IMG/VR virus record: IMGVR_UViG_3300046792_000073
Span: 1-58,733 of that record
DNA from: a virus
Length of the DNA: 58,733 nt
Reading direction: 5' to 3' (one strand)
The position numbers and the translations under genes were made by a program. Position 1 is the stretch's first letter. Every line of letters starts with the position of its first letter. The notes beneath the pieces were generated by a model. That model ran no database searches. It was not told the DNA's origin and saw only the letters and a list, made by a program, of their open reading frames with translations. Shown here in pieces: positions 31,771 through 39,539 of the stretch.

Positions 31771-31923
31771 TCAGCCGCCTTCGGGGTTGCGGACCACGTC
31801 CACGGCCGCCACGCCGAACCCGGGATGACCGGCGGCCGGGCACAACCGCAGGCCGGTCTCGGCCCACCGGTCAACGTGGGCGGCATCGGCCGCGGTGACG
31901 GTGATCAGGTAGATGACGGTCAT
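31771..31923 (-). CDS. Small hypothetical protein
   Basis: This 50-residue protein (MTVIYLITVTAADAAHVDRW...) was found by reading the gap. A GAGAGAGGAAC leader precedes the ATG, the same element used by many genes on the right arm. Its stop is adjacent to the next ATG. Confidence 0.6.
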   Translation of the reverse strand: MTVIYLITVTAADAAHVDRWAETGLRLCPAAGHPGFGVAAVDVVRNPEGG

Positions 31924-31944
31924 TGTCGCGGTTCCTCTCTCGGG

Positions 31945-32145
31945 TCAGGCCAGGTGCCAGATGTAGGCGCGGGCCTTGTCGTTGTAGATGCGGGTGACCT
32001 TCCCGGCGCGCATCAGCCGGTTGAGGACGACTCGCATGCTGCGGACGTTCGCCCCGGTCGTGGGCCGGTCGAGAGCGCGGACGATGGCGCGGGCGTCGCG
32101 GGGCCGGTCGCGCAGCACCGCCAGGACCCGGTCGCCCTCGGTCAT
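31945..32145 (-). CDS. Small winged-helix protein
   Basis: This 66-residue protein reads as a compact winged helix: DRVLAVLRDRPRDARAIVRALDRP, SMRVVLNRLMRAGKVTRI, then a YNDKARAYIWHL wing. It is a plausible small DNA-binding regulator. ATGA overlap with the upstream gene. Confidence 0.6.
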   Translation of the reverse strand: MTEGDRVLAVLRDRPRDARAIVRALDRPTTGANVRSMRVVLNRLMRAGKVTRIYNDKARAYIWHLA

Positions 32146-32423
32146 AGCTCGCCCTCGCCGGCGATCTCGCCGCCGTCGAGCAGCCGCCACGCCAGGCCGG
32201 GCATCGCCGGGTCCCGGTAGATCTCAACCTGCCGGTATGTCAGGCCCTCCCCTTCGGCGAGCGGGACGGCGGGGACGATCGACCCGCCGTGGCCGGCGTC
32301 GAGGGATGCGGCGGTCAGCCGGTCGTGGGCGCCTTGGCCGCAGAACAGGATCAGCCGGCCCGTGGCGTCTTCGGCTTTGCGCCGGGCTTTAACCAGGGCT
32401 GCCAGGTCGGCGAGGGCGGTCAC
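32142..32423 (-). CDS. Hypothetical protein
   Basis: The 93-residue protein has an N-terminal helix (LADLAALVKARRKAEDATG) and an alpha/beta stretch with CGQGAHDRLTAASLDAGHGG. GTG start in GTGA overlap with the glycosyltransferase gene. No family recognised; its location suggests a link to the glycosyltransferase group. Confidence 0.55.
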   Translation of the reverse strand: MTALADLAALVKARRKAEDATGRLILFCGQGAHDRLTAASLDAGHGGSIVPAVPLAEGEGLTYRQVEIYRDPAMPGLAWRLLDGGEIAGEGEL

Positions 32424-33109
32424 AGTTCCACCCACCGGACGCGGGGGACATCGGGGGCCGGCAACGGTGCGGGGAGGCGCCGCACGGCGGTCTGGACGCT
32501 GTCGGCGGGATCGTGACAGTAGCAGTACATGTGCTCGCGCAGGTAATGCTCGCCGGCCGGATCCAGATGCGGCCGGACCTGGGCACGCCAGGCCCGGTCC
32601 TCGGGAAAAGCGCCAGTGTCGAACCGGCCGAGGCGGGCGAGTTCGGTGCGCAGCGGCTGAATGTGGGTCAGGTCGCAGGTGATGCGCCCGCCGGGCAGTT
32701 GGGACCAGCCGTCGTAACGCAAGGACAGGTCCGCCTCGCCGGTGACCGTCCACCCGGGGCCGGGGCCGGTGAGCCACATTGGGAAGCTGACGATCTGCGG
32801 GGCGTGCAAGGTCAGGGCGGCGGCGATCTCGGTCACGAACGTGTGCGGGACGGTGTCGTCGTCATCGACGAAGCTGGCCCATTCGCCGGCGGCGCTGTCA
32901 AGCAGCCGTTGACGGTAGGCGCCGATCGGGTGCTCGCCGTTGTTCCGCAGTGCGACGACCTCGACCGCGGCGCCTGCGAGTTGCCCGTGGATGCTGCGCC
33001 AGTCATCCCATTCGGCGGCCTGCGCGGCCAGGCCCCGGGCGAGGGCGGTGAACTTGGCCTGCCGGGCGTCGAGGGTCGCGATCAGGATCGACCATATCGG
33101 CGGGGTCAT
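32420..33109 (-). CDS. GT-A glycosyltransferase (family 2-like)
   Basis: The 229-residue protein has a GT-A fold pattern: SILIATLDARQAKFTALARGL at the start, VVALRNNGEHPIGAYRQRLLDSAAGEWASFVDDDD with the metal-binding acidic motif at 82-85, and later EDRAWRAQVRPH, the usual acid and His region. Family 2 enzymes transfer sugars from nucleotide donors. With a methyltransferase and another glycosyltransferase nearby it probably builds or decorates a glycan on DNA, virion or cell wall. Confidence 0.75.
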   Translation of the reverse strand: MTPPIWSILIATLDARQAKFTALARGLAAQAAEWDDWRSIHGQLAGAAVEVVALRNNGEHPIGAYRQRLLDSAAGEWASFVDDDDTVPHTFVTEIAAALTLHAPQIVSFPMWLTGPGPGWTVTGEADLSLRYDGWSQLPGGRITCDLTHIQPLRTELARLGRFDTGAFPEDRAWRAQVRPHLDPAGEHYLREHMYCYCHDPADSVQTAVRRLPAPLPAPDVPRVRWVEL

Positions 33110-33318
33110 GATTCTGGCCTGACCGGATCGGGCCAGATGCGGAACGCGGACACGTCACGCATGTCGCGGCCGAGGAAACAGGCGACGACGTTGCGTATCC
33201 GCTCGGGCCGCAGCGCGGGCAGCGGGTCGCCGTGCGCGAACACGCCTTGCACGAGGACCCGGCTGCTGCCGTCGTCGAGCAACTCGACGTCGAGGACGAC
33301 GCTGACGATCTCGGTCAT
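33106..33318 (-). CDS. Small hypothetical protein
   Basis: This 70-residue protein (MTEIVSVVLDVELLDDGSSRVLVQG...) is a compact beta-alpha domain. It overlaps both neighbours by 4 nt and lies inside the glycosyltransferase-methyltransferase group. Not recognised. Confidence 0.6.
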   Translation of the reverse strand: MTEIVSVVLDVELLDDGSSRVLVQGVFAHGDPLPALRPERIRNVVACFLGRDMRDVSAFRIWPDPVRPES

Positions 33319-33890
33319 AGGTCGATCACGCCCATACCGTAGAACCCGGGCCGTGACCGCAGGTTCCGCCAGGACAGCTTGAACCGGGCACAAAAGTCGT
33401 CGAGGGCTTGCGTGACCGGGCCGCCGGGCTCGGGGAGGGACACGTCGCCGGTGTCCCATTGGGTGTCGTGGCACATGATCACGCCGCCGTCGCGCATCCT
33501 CGGCAGGTAGGCGGTCAGTTCGGCGAGGGTCTGGGCGTAGGTGTGGGACGTGTCGATGAACAGCAGGTCGAGCAGTGGCGGCAGGAACGCCTGAGCTTGC
33601 GCCGACACCGAGTCGCACTGGGCGAACCGCCAGCCCGGGTCCTGATGCCAGATCTGGGGCACGTCCGGGGCGTTGACGTCCACCGACCAGACCCGGCCCT
33701 TGGCCCAGTGGGCGCCCAGAAGCAGGGCGGCGGTCGAGTTCCCGGCCCTGACGCCGAGTTCGGCGATGATCGGGTGTTTCGTCGCGGCGAGCATCAGGGC
33801 AGGCATGTGGTCCTGGATGTCGGACCATGCGGCGAGCTTGTCCCGGTAGGTGTTCTCTCGCCAGACCAGGGAGAACGGCTCGCCGGTCAC
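33315..33890 (-). CDS. SAM-dependent methyltransferase (Methyltransf_24-like)
   Basis: The 191-residue protein is a class I methyltransferase: ELGVRAGNST (44-53) is the SAM-binding motif I, SVDV with Asp71 is motif II, and LLFIDTSHTYAQT and VIMCHDTQW follow. This family is common in sugar and small-molecule modification. GTG start in GTGA overlap with the upstream glycosyltransferase, so they are likely co-translated. Confidence 0.8.
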   Translation of the reverse strand: MTGEPFSLVWRENTYRDKLAAWSDIQDHMPALMLAATKHPIIAELGVRAGNSTAALLLGAHWAKGRVWSVDVNAPDVPQIWHQDPGWRFAQCDSVSAQAQAFLPPLLDLLFIDTSHTYAQTLAELTAYLPRMRDGGVIMCHDTQWDTGDVSLPEPGGPVTQALDDFCARFKLSWRNLRSRPGFYGMGVIDL

Positions 33891-34630
33891 CGGGCACCGG
33901 CCAGTGCGCGGATCCGGGCGGCGGCGGCGTCGAGGGCGTCGCCGCGCCACGCCTGATAGGCGACGTGGTCGAGGCCGGTGGACCAGGTCGCCTGCGCGTC
34001 CTCATAGGTCTGATCCCAGAGCCAGCCGGCGCGGCCACCGGACCCGGCCGGGTGGTGGTGGCGGACGATCACGTCGGGCATGTACCGGATCTGGCCGGTG
34101 CGCTCGCCGAGGTCACGCCAGGCGTTGTCGATGTAGTAGTGGGCCAGGGCCGGCGGGCACATGTAGCCGAGCGCGGCGGGGATCTCGGCGGACATCACCG
34201 GCGCCGTGGGGAGCGCCTCACCTTGCAACGTGTCGTTGCCGTAGGCGATGCCGATAGCGCCGGGCAGGGAGCAGATCCCGGCGATCAGCTTGGTGTCCCA
34301 GCCGTGGGTTAGCGGTTCGTGGTCGTCGCCGAGGGAGGCGACGAACTGGGCGCAGCCGTCGAGGTTGACGGCAAACCTGTTGGTCCAGGCGGCGAGTGTC
34401 ATCCGGGGGGCGACCTCGATCACCGTGTCGCGGATGATCGGCTGCAGGTCGTCGTCGTGCGGCGGGTAGAGCAGGCCGAGGTACTCGTCGAGGGCGGGGT
34501 CGTCGTCGTCGAGGCCGACAGCGAGCATGACCCGGGCCGTGCTGTTGCGGGCGAGGGCGGCGATCAGCCGGCGCAGCCCGGCGGGCCGTCCCCGGGTCGG
34601 GGTGATGACCGCCAGGTCCCAGTCAGTCAT
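33887..34630 (-). CDS. Second GT-A glycosyltransferase-like protein
   Basis: The 247-residue protein begins DLAVITPTRGRPAGLRRLIAAL, then has an acidic motif LDDDDPAL (41-44) and a closing RHHHPAGSGGR. These are GT-A elements of enzymes using nucleotide sugars. The region between holds FVASLGDDHEPLTHGWDTKL, a likely acceptor site. It overlaps the previous gene by 8 nt and the methyltransferase by 4 nt. Confidence 0.7.
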   Translation of the reverse strand: MTDWDLAVITPTRGRPAGLRRLIAALARNSTARVMLAVGLDDDDPALDEYLGLLYPPHDDDLQPIIRDTVIEVAPRMTLAAWTNRFAVNLDGCAQFVASLGDDHEPLTHGWDTKLIAGICSLPGAIGIAYGNDTLQGEALPTAPVMSAEIPAALGYMCPPALAHYYIDNAWRDLGERTGQIRYMPDVIVRHHHPAGSGGRAGWLWDQTYEDAQATWSTGLDHVAYQAWRGDALDAAAARIRALAGAR

Positions 34631-35093
34631 CGCCGTCCCCGGGTTCGCCGGCGGCGGCGTCCTCACCGAGCTTGCCGGCCAGTGTCTGGTGCAGTAGCTC
34701 ATACATGCCGGCGATGGCGTCGTCGGTGGTGTGGTCGCCGCATTTCTGCCCGCCGGGCAGATCCGCGCAACCCGGGCAATACTCGCCCTGGTCGCGGCGG
34801 TAGTCGGCGGCGTCCTCAAGGGCGGACAGGATCTCGCGGATGTCCTGGTCGGTGATCGTGTGCGTGACCGGCGCCGGGGTGAACCCGGGGTCGTAGTAGG
34901 CCAGGACGTTGACCAGGGGGACCGGGCCGGTGAACAGCCAGTCCACGGCGACGACGGTCGCGATCGCGCGGTCGTCACCGGGGAGGCCCAGGTGGTCGCC
35001 GGCGCGGGGTACGGGCAGCCGCTCGGCGTGGTAGGTGGGCCGCTCGGGCCAGCCGCCGCTGGTGGCGTCGGCGACGTAAATGTCGAGGTTCAC
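34623..35093 (-). CDS. Hypothetical protein with Cys motif
   Basis: This 156-residue protein has a beta-rich first half (RLPVPRAGDHLGLPGDDRAIATVVAVDW) and a second half with CPGCADLPGGQKCGDH, a probable zinc site, then a helix. GTG start. The first half resembles small phage proteins that tune other enzymes, but no family is recognised. Confidence 0.55.
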   Translation of the reverse strand: MNLDIYVADATSGGWPERPTYHAERLPVPRAGDHLGLPGDDRAIATVVAVDWLFTGPVPLVNVLAYYDPGFTPAPVTHTITDQDIREILSALEDAADYRRDQGEYCPGCADLPGGQKCGDHTTDDAIAGMYELLHQTLAGKLGEDAAAGEPGDGDD

Positions 35094-35404
35094 TGGGCGC
35101 GGTTCCCGTTCCGGGCGGCGATCTTGTCGGCGGCGATCTGCTGGGCGGCCCGGTTGATCGTCGAGCAGGCGGCGGTCAGCATCGTCCGGCCCAGGGCCGC
35201 CGACGCCGGCGGGATCCAGCCGATGACCCGGCCGAGGGTGATGACCGGCTCGCCGGCGCCGAGGTCGGTGACGGTGCGGGCGTCGATCTCGACCACCAGC
35301 AGCGTCGTCGGCAGCAGGCCCTCGACGTCGGCGGGGTCGAACTTGGCGCCGTCTGGTTTGCGCAGGGCGACGGTCGCGGTGAGGTCCTCGGGTACTGCGG
35401 TCAT
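35090..35404 (-). CDS. Hypothetical protein
   Basis: The 104-residue protein reads TATVALRKPDGAKFDPADVEGLLP, then TLGRVIGWIPP, then a helix. A GAGAGGAAC leader lies before the ATG. It overlaps the next gene by 4 nt. Not recognised. Confidence 0.6.
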   Translation of the reverse strand: MTAVPEDLTATVALRKPDGAKFDPADVEGLLPTTLLVVEIDARTVTDLGAGEPVITLGRVIGWIPPASAALGRTMLTAACSTINRAAQQIAADKIAARNGNRAQ

Positions 35405-35622
35405 GGGCGTGTTCCTCTCGTGTTGCGCCGGTCGTAGGCGGCGATGACCGCCTGGCGGCGGCGCGGGTCGGGTTTGGCGAGCCACGCTTGCATGGCTGCG
35501 ATGATCTCAAGGCGGGACGTGGACCCGCACGATTGGGCGAGGACGGCGATCTGGTCCTTGAGCGGGACGGGGAGGTCGATCAGGGTCTTGGCGATCCCCG
35601 GCTGCGCCTTGGCGCCCATCAC
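35401..35622 (-). CDS. Small protein, possibly ribbon-helix-helix
   Basis: The 73-residue protein has KTLIDLPVPLKDQIAVLAQ, a short strand plus helix pattern, then SRLEIIAAMQAWL, which together look like a ribbon-helix-helix DNA-binding domain. GTG start at 35622 gives a GTGA overlap; an ATG at 35619 is the alternative. Confidence 0.5.
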   Translation of the reverse strand: MMGAKAQPGIAKTLIDLPVPLKDQIAVLAQSCGSTSRLEIIAAMQAWLAKPDPRRRQAVIAAYDRRNTRGTRP

Positions 35623-36245
35623 CGGCCCCCGGTCGTGGCGATGTCGGCGAGGATCTTCGCCCGGATCTGCGCGACCTGGGCACCGGTCAGGTCGCGCAGT
35701 CCCTCGGTCACGGCGGTTGCGATCAGGGCGTCGATGACGGGGACGGCCATCCGGCCCCGGGCGGCAGCCGTCGGGGAGGGATCGCGTAGCTGCCGCTGCA
35801 CTTCGGCGACGATCAACTGGGCGAGAGTCAGGTCCTGCCGGCTGGCGTCGCCGGTGAGCCGGGAGCGGGGCATGGCGAGCGCCTCGGCGACGAGGCGGGC
35901 AGCTTCGGCGGCGAGCCGGTCGAGCAGGATGTCCTCGACCTGCTGGCGGATGTCGTCGAGGTCGGGCATGGCCCGGTGGACGATCTGCGAGGCGACCAGG
36001 TGACCGAGGGTCAGGCCCTCGCGGTGTTCGTCGTCGCCGGGCCAGATCACCGACCCGAGGGCGATCTCCATGGTGGCGGTGACCTGGCCGAGCCCGGCCC
36101 GCACCGGCAGGACGGGGTCCTCGCCGATGAGGGCGAGCAGGGCGTCAGCGTGATCGATGCCCGGGTCGCCCAGGTGGGCGCTCCCGGCGTCGTCGCGCCA
36201 GGACTGGGCGAGGTCGCGCAACTGGCCGAGCAGGTTGTCAGGCAT
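35619..36245 (-). CDS. Helical hypothetical protein
   Basis: This 208-residue protein is largely helical and acidic (LGQLRDLAQSWRDD, EDILLDRLAAEAARLVAEALA, LTLAQLIVAEVQRQL). AAGGAA lies before the ATG. It overlaps the HNH gene by 8 nt. Unknown function. Confidence 0.6.
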   Translation of the reverse strand: MPDNLLGQLRDLAQSWRDDAGSAHLGDPGIDHADALLALIGEDPVLPVRAGLGQVTATMEIALGSVIWPGDDEHREGLTLGHLVASQIVHRAMPDLDDIRQQVEDILLDRLAAEAARLVAEALAMPRSRLTGDASRQDLTLAQLIVAEVQRQLRDPSPTAAARGRMAVPVIDALIATAVTEGLRDLTGAQVAQIRAKILADIATTGGR

Positions 36246-36624
36246 GGGGATGGATTCCTTCCGGGGGGACGGTCAGATGCGGGCACGGTTCAAGACCGCC
36301 GTGGTCGTCGAGGACGAACCACCCGGTACGGGCCGGGAACCGGCCGATCGCGGGCTGCCAGTACAGCACCGGCTCGACCAGGGTGTCGGTGCGTTTGCGG
36401 TGCCGGGACACGATGTAGCCGAGGTCGCGGGCCAGGCGGGCGTGCCGGTGGGCGAGGCCGTGGCAGCCGGGGGGGACGTTGCCGGTGCCGCAGAGCAGCA
36501 GCCGGTTCGACAGCCGGTTGTCGGCCCGGTTGCCGAGGATACGGTGATGCACGGCGAACGGGGGGACCGGGGTTCCGCAGCCGACACAGCGCCGGTCGCG
36601 GGTCGCAAGCTGGGTATCGATCAC
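36238..36624 (-). CDS. HNH endonuclease-like protein
   Basis: The 128-residue protein shows a zinc-bound HNH (beta-beta-alpha metal) core: CVGCGTPV, PFAVHHRILG with the active His pair, NRLSNRLLLCG, and CHGLAHRH. It lacks a long C-terminal DNA-binding domain. HNH proteins near phage genes are homing or packaging-associated nucleases; this one is in the recombination operon. GTG at 36624 gives a GTGA overlap. Confidence 0.75.
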   Translation of the reverse strand: MIDTQLATRDRRCVGCGTPVPPFAVHHRILGNRADNRLSNRLLLCGTGNVPPGCHGLAHRHARLARDLGYIVSRHRKRTDTLVEPVLYWQPAIGRFPARTGWFVLDDHGGLEPCPHLTVPPEGIHPHA

Positions 36625-36923
36625 GGCAGCCACCCGGGGGAGTCGGGGACATCGGGCAGGTCGGCGAGGTCGATCAGCTTGGCGGCAAGCTCGTCAAGCT
36701 CGCCGCGCAGGTGTGGGGGGATCATCATCCGGTGCACATCCGGTGACCGCATACCGCACGAATGCTGCACGTACTCACCGGTCCGGCTCGTGGTCGTCAC
36801 GGTGACGCCGAGGACCAGCGTGTCGTCGTCCATGCCGTCGAGGATCGCCGTCGTCAGCACCGCGATAGCCGTCAGCCGGCGCCGGCCGTTAACCGTTGAG
36901 GGCCGGGGAACTGGTACCGGCAT
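36621..36923 (-). CDS. Hypothetical protein
   Basis: This 100-residue protein has GRRRLTAIAVLTTAILDGMDDDTLVLGV and a late helix HLRGELDELAAKLIDL. GGAAGGAG lies 9 nt before the ATG, which supports this start although it overlaps the upstream gene by 35 nt. Confidence 0.55.
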   Translation of the reverse strand: MPVPVPRPSTVNGRRRLTAIAVLTTAILDGMDDDTLVLGVTVTTTSRTGEYVQHSCGMRSPDVHRMMIPPHLRGELDELAAKLIDLADLPDVPDSPGWLP

Positions 36924-37338
36924 CACCGGCGACTCCTTCCGTGCAACCGCAGGGGAACCGGCCCCGCACCCGCGCCGACCCCCGGTCGCCGAGATCGACG
37001 GTCTGGCAGGTGATCGGCCCTTGCCTGGTACATGGGCCTTGGGGGTGGCGTTTGTGCCGGCAGCGCGGGCACCGGAACGCGTCGGCGTCGGGACAGTCGG
37101 CGTAGTGGGACCGGCCGCGGTGCTCGCGGCCGGCAAGCTGCTCGCCCTCGACGAGCGACCGCCACCGCAGCCGTCCCGAGCCGTCGCGCCAGACCGCCAG
37201 GTTGCCCTCGTGGGTGCACGCCTCCCCCGGCCCGGGGCACGGGCGCGGCCGGGTGATCGGGTGCCGGTGGGTGCCGTCGGGCCAGGTCGCCCAGTCAATG
37301 ACTGCTTGACACGTTTCGCCCTGGCAGATCGACGCCAT
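36889..37338 (-). CDS. Cys-rich zinc-binding protein
   Basis: The 149-residue protein has eleven cysteines grouped as CQGETC, CPGPGEACTH, CPDADAFRCPRCRH, CTRQGPITC and CGC. It probably contains two zinc ribbons and may bind nucleic acid. ATG preceded by a short 32-codon ORF. Family not recognised. Confidence 0.6.
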   Translation of the reverse strand: MASICQGETCQAVIDWATWPDGTHRHPITRPRPCPGPGEACTHEGNLAVWRDGSGRLRWRSLVEGEQLAGREHRGRSHYADCPDADAFRCPRCRHKRHPQGPCTRQGPITCQTVDLGDRGSARVRGRFPCGCTEGVAGDAGTSSPALNG

Positions 37339-37339
37339 G

Positions 37340-37438
37340 TCATCCGCCTGGCCTGTCGAGCCGGCGATCCTCGTCGAGCAGGACGCCGCGCCGGCGCCAG
37401 ACCCAGCGGCTGACGATGGCGCGGATCGCGCGGATCAT
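37340..37438 (-). CDS. Possible 32-residue basic peptide
   Basis: The peptide (MIRAIRAIVSRWVWRRRGVLL...) is basic with a hydrophobic face. Its start overlaps the upstream stop as ATGA, and its stop is beside the next ATG, matching the chain of overlaps in this operon. It could be a small membrane-active peptide or a coupling spacer. Confidence 0.45.
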   Translation of the reverse strand: MIRAIRAIVSRWVWRRRGVLLDEDRRLDRPGG

Positions 37439-37677
37439 GACGGAACCTCGACGTCGTAGTCGCCGGCCTTGACCTGCTCGACGAACCGCGCCCACTCGGC
37501 GCGCGAGATCGGGATGCCGGTGACCAGCCGCCCGGCTGGCCCGTGGGCCTGGATGGGCCGCCGGCCAGGGTCGGCGGCGGCGAGCATCATCGCCTGGTGC
37601 TCGTGGTCGGGGCGCACAGGGCCGGCGGGGGCGTAGATGAGGAACGGGTCCGCGTCGGTCCAGCCGGTGATCGTCAT
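37435..37677 (-). CDS. Small hypothetical protein
   Basis: This 80-residue protein (MTITGWTDADPFLIYAPAGP...) ends in a helix WARFVEQVKAGDYDVEV. Its start overlaps the upstream stop by ATGA. Not recognised. Confidence 0.6.
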   Translation of the reverse strand: MTITGWTDADPFLIYAPAGPVRPDHEHQAMMLAAADPGRRPIQAHGPAGRLVTGIPISRAEWARFVEQVKAGDYDVEVPS

Positions 37678-38024
37678 GACATCACCGGCTCTGTATCCGG
37701 TTCGGGTGCCCAGTCCATGTCGGGGATGACCCCGTTCCCCCACGCGCGGATCTGCCCGATCGGCCAGGCGCCGTCGATGGTGGCGGACTCGACGTAGATG
37801 CAGTACCGGCACCGGTACAAGATGATCGTCGAGCGTGCCCCCGTCAGCGGCGACCCGAGCGACATCGGCGACTGCGCGGCGAGGGCGATGAGCGTGTGGT
37901 CGCCGTGGTCGCAGTCGTGGCCGTAGCGGTCCCTGATCGCATACCAGCCGAACACGAACCCGAGGCCGACCATCTGCATGACGGCGACGAGGCCGACGGC
38001 GACGAGCGGGTTGCCGAGGTTCAT
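37674..38024 (-). CDS. Membrane-anchored Cys protein
   Basis: This 116-residue protein has an N-terminal membrane segment (VAVGLVAVMQMVGLGFVFGW), then CDHGDHT and CRYCI, a likely metal site on the cytoplasmic side. It is directly after recT in ATGA overlap. Function unknown; a membrane-bound inhibitor or exclusion factor is one possibility. Confidence 0.6.
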   Translation of the reverse strand: MNLGNPLVAVGLVAVMQMVGLGFVFGWYAIRDRYGHDCDHGDHTLIALAAQSPMSLGSPLTGARSTIILYRCRYCIYVESATIDGAWPIGQIRAWGNGVIPDMDWAPEPDTEPVMS

Positions 38025-39274
38025 GAGCCGGCCGCCTCAATAACGAACCCGGCCGGCGCCGGCGGGTCCTGGCCGTCCCAGATGCGCTGGTCGTGGGCCA
38101 GGCGCAGCAGGGCGGCCTGTGCCGAGGCGGTGTCGCCGCCGACGGCGGCCATGATGCCGCCGAGGTTGGACACGGCCTGCCGGGCCTGCCCGGCGGTCAG
38201 GTCCGAGGGGCGGCCGACCTGGATCGGGTCGGCGCCGTCCTCGACGGCGAGCAGGCCGAGCAGCCCGGTCGTGACCCGGCGCCACCCGTCGGCGTCGGCC
38301 AGGCCGAGGGCCCGCCAGGTGACGCCGAGTTCGTTGAGCGCCTCGCCCTTGTTGAGCGGGTTCGCGTCGCGGCGCCCCTCGGCCTTCCCGGCGATCGTCC
38401 CGGGGGCGGGCCGGTCGCCGCCGTTACCGGCGTCGAGGGCCATCGGCGGGGAGGCGTCGATGGGCAGCGGCTGATCGGATCCGCCCAACTCGATCCCCGG
38501 CGGGGCGGTCTCTAGCGCCCTGGCGACGTTCTGGGTGACCTGCGCGAGATACTCGGGGGACGTCGGCACCGATCCCGAGTGCTTGTGGATCGCGGTCTTG
38601 CGCCACATGTCCACCGTCCACGCTCCCTCGGCCGGGTGGGCGGGACCCCAGAACGCGTCGCCGGCGCGGGACGCGGCCCGGTGCCGGCCGACCTCGCGGG
38701 CGGTCATGACGGTCGGGTGGGACGTGCCGCCGCCCTTGAAGATCACGTAGCAGTAGACGCCGGTGAGCTTGCCCCGGTCGTCCTGGTCGGCGAGGCCGAC
38801 CTGCCCGGTCGCGTTCGGGGCGATGTGATGCTCGGGGACGCGCATCGCCGAGGGGTCCCAGGCGAACTGGTCGTGCTCGCGGACGACCTCGCACACGACG
38901 GTCTCGACGAGGCCGGTGCGGTAGATCAGTTCGACCTCGCCGGTCCAGTGAACGACGGTGGAGATCGTCCACCCGGTCGGGTCCTCTTTGGACTTGAACG
39001 GCAGGTAGTAGATCGTGTCGCCGGGCATCAGGCCGAGCCGGGCGGTCTCGGCGACCGCCGACAGCCACGCGTTCGGGTTGGCGGTCGCCGCGGTGCGCAG
39101 GTCCTTGATCTTGTCGAGTTGGGCGAGGGACAACTGCACGAGCGCTTGCGGGTTGGCGTGGGAGGGGGCGAGGATCGCATACCAGTCGGTCGCGGCCTTG
39201 GTCCGCTGGGTCACGGTCCGCTGGTCGCGGCGGTGCGCTACAGCGCCGGCGACGGTTCCGTCGTCATCAGTCAT
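38021..39274 (-). CDS. recT: RecT-family single-strand annealing protein
   Basis: The 417-residue protein matches RecT: SLAQLDKIKDLRTAATANPNAWLSAVAETARLGLMPG at about 48-85, YLPFKSKED, VVHWTGEVELIYRTG, and DMWRKTAIHKH near 230. RecT anneals homologous strands after exonuclease processing. The C-terminal 170 residues are Pro/Ala-rich and helical beyond the usual core. It works with the YqaJ exonuclease two genes upstream. Confidence 0.85.
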   Translation of the reverse strand: MTDDDGTVAGAVAHRRDQRTVTQRTKAATDWYAILAPSHANPQALVQLSLAQLDKIKDLRTAATANPNAWLSAVAETARLGLMPGDTIYYLPFKSKEDPTGWTISTVVHWTGEVELIYRTGLVETVVCEVVREHDQFAWDPSAMRVPEHHIAPNATGQVGLADQDDRGKLTGVYCYVIFKGGGTSHPTVMTAREVGRHRAASRAGDAFWGPAHPAEGAWTVDMWRKTAIHKHSGSVPTSPEYLAQVTQNVARALETAPPGIELGGSDQPLPIDASPPMALDAGNGGDRPAPGTIAGKAEGRRDANPLNKGEALNELGVTWRALGLADADGWRRVTTGLLGLLAVEDGADPIQVGRPSDLTAGQARQAVSNLGGIMAAVGGDTASAQAALLRLAHDQRIWDGQDPPAPAGFVIEAAGS

Positions 39275-39539
39275 CGGGGTCTGCTCCGTTCAGTTGCGGT
39301 CTGTGCCCGCACCGTTGGGCGAGGGCGTTGAGGTCGGCGGCCTGCTGGTCCCAGCCGGCGGCGCGTCCGGGGTCGGGTTCGTGGTCGCGCATGACGGCGC
39401 GCACGTTGGCGGCGCGGGCCGATTCCCGGCCGAGCCTGGCCCGGTTGGCGGCGAGGGTGATCTGCACGAGATCGGCGCCGTGCGGACCGCGAGCGAGCAG
39501 CCCGGCCAGGCCAGTCAGTGACACGCGCATCCGGGTCAT
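39267..39539 (-). CDS. Small protein between recT and exonuclease genes
   Basis: This 90-residue protein is basic and helical (LVQITLAANRARLGRESARAANVRAVMRDH). It overlaps recT by 8 nt and the exonuclease by 4 nt, so it is expressed with the recombinase pair and might help it. Not recognised. Confidence 0.6.
   Translation of the reverse strand: MTRMRVSLTGLAGLLARGPHGADLVQITLAANRARLGRESARAANVRAVMRDHEPDPGRAAGWDQQAADLNALAQRCGHRPQLNGADPDD

Noticed and set aside
35401-35622. Toxin-antitoxin pair with the ribbon-helix-helix-like protein
   Set aside because: Neighbours show no toxin fold, and the overlap pattern is the same as throughout the operon.
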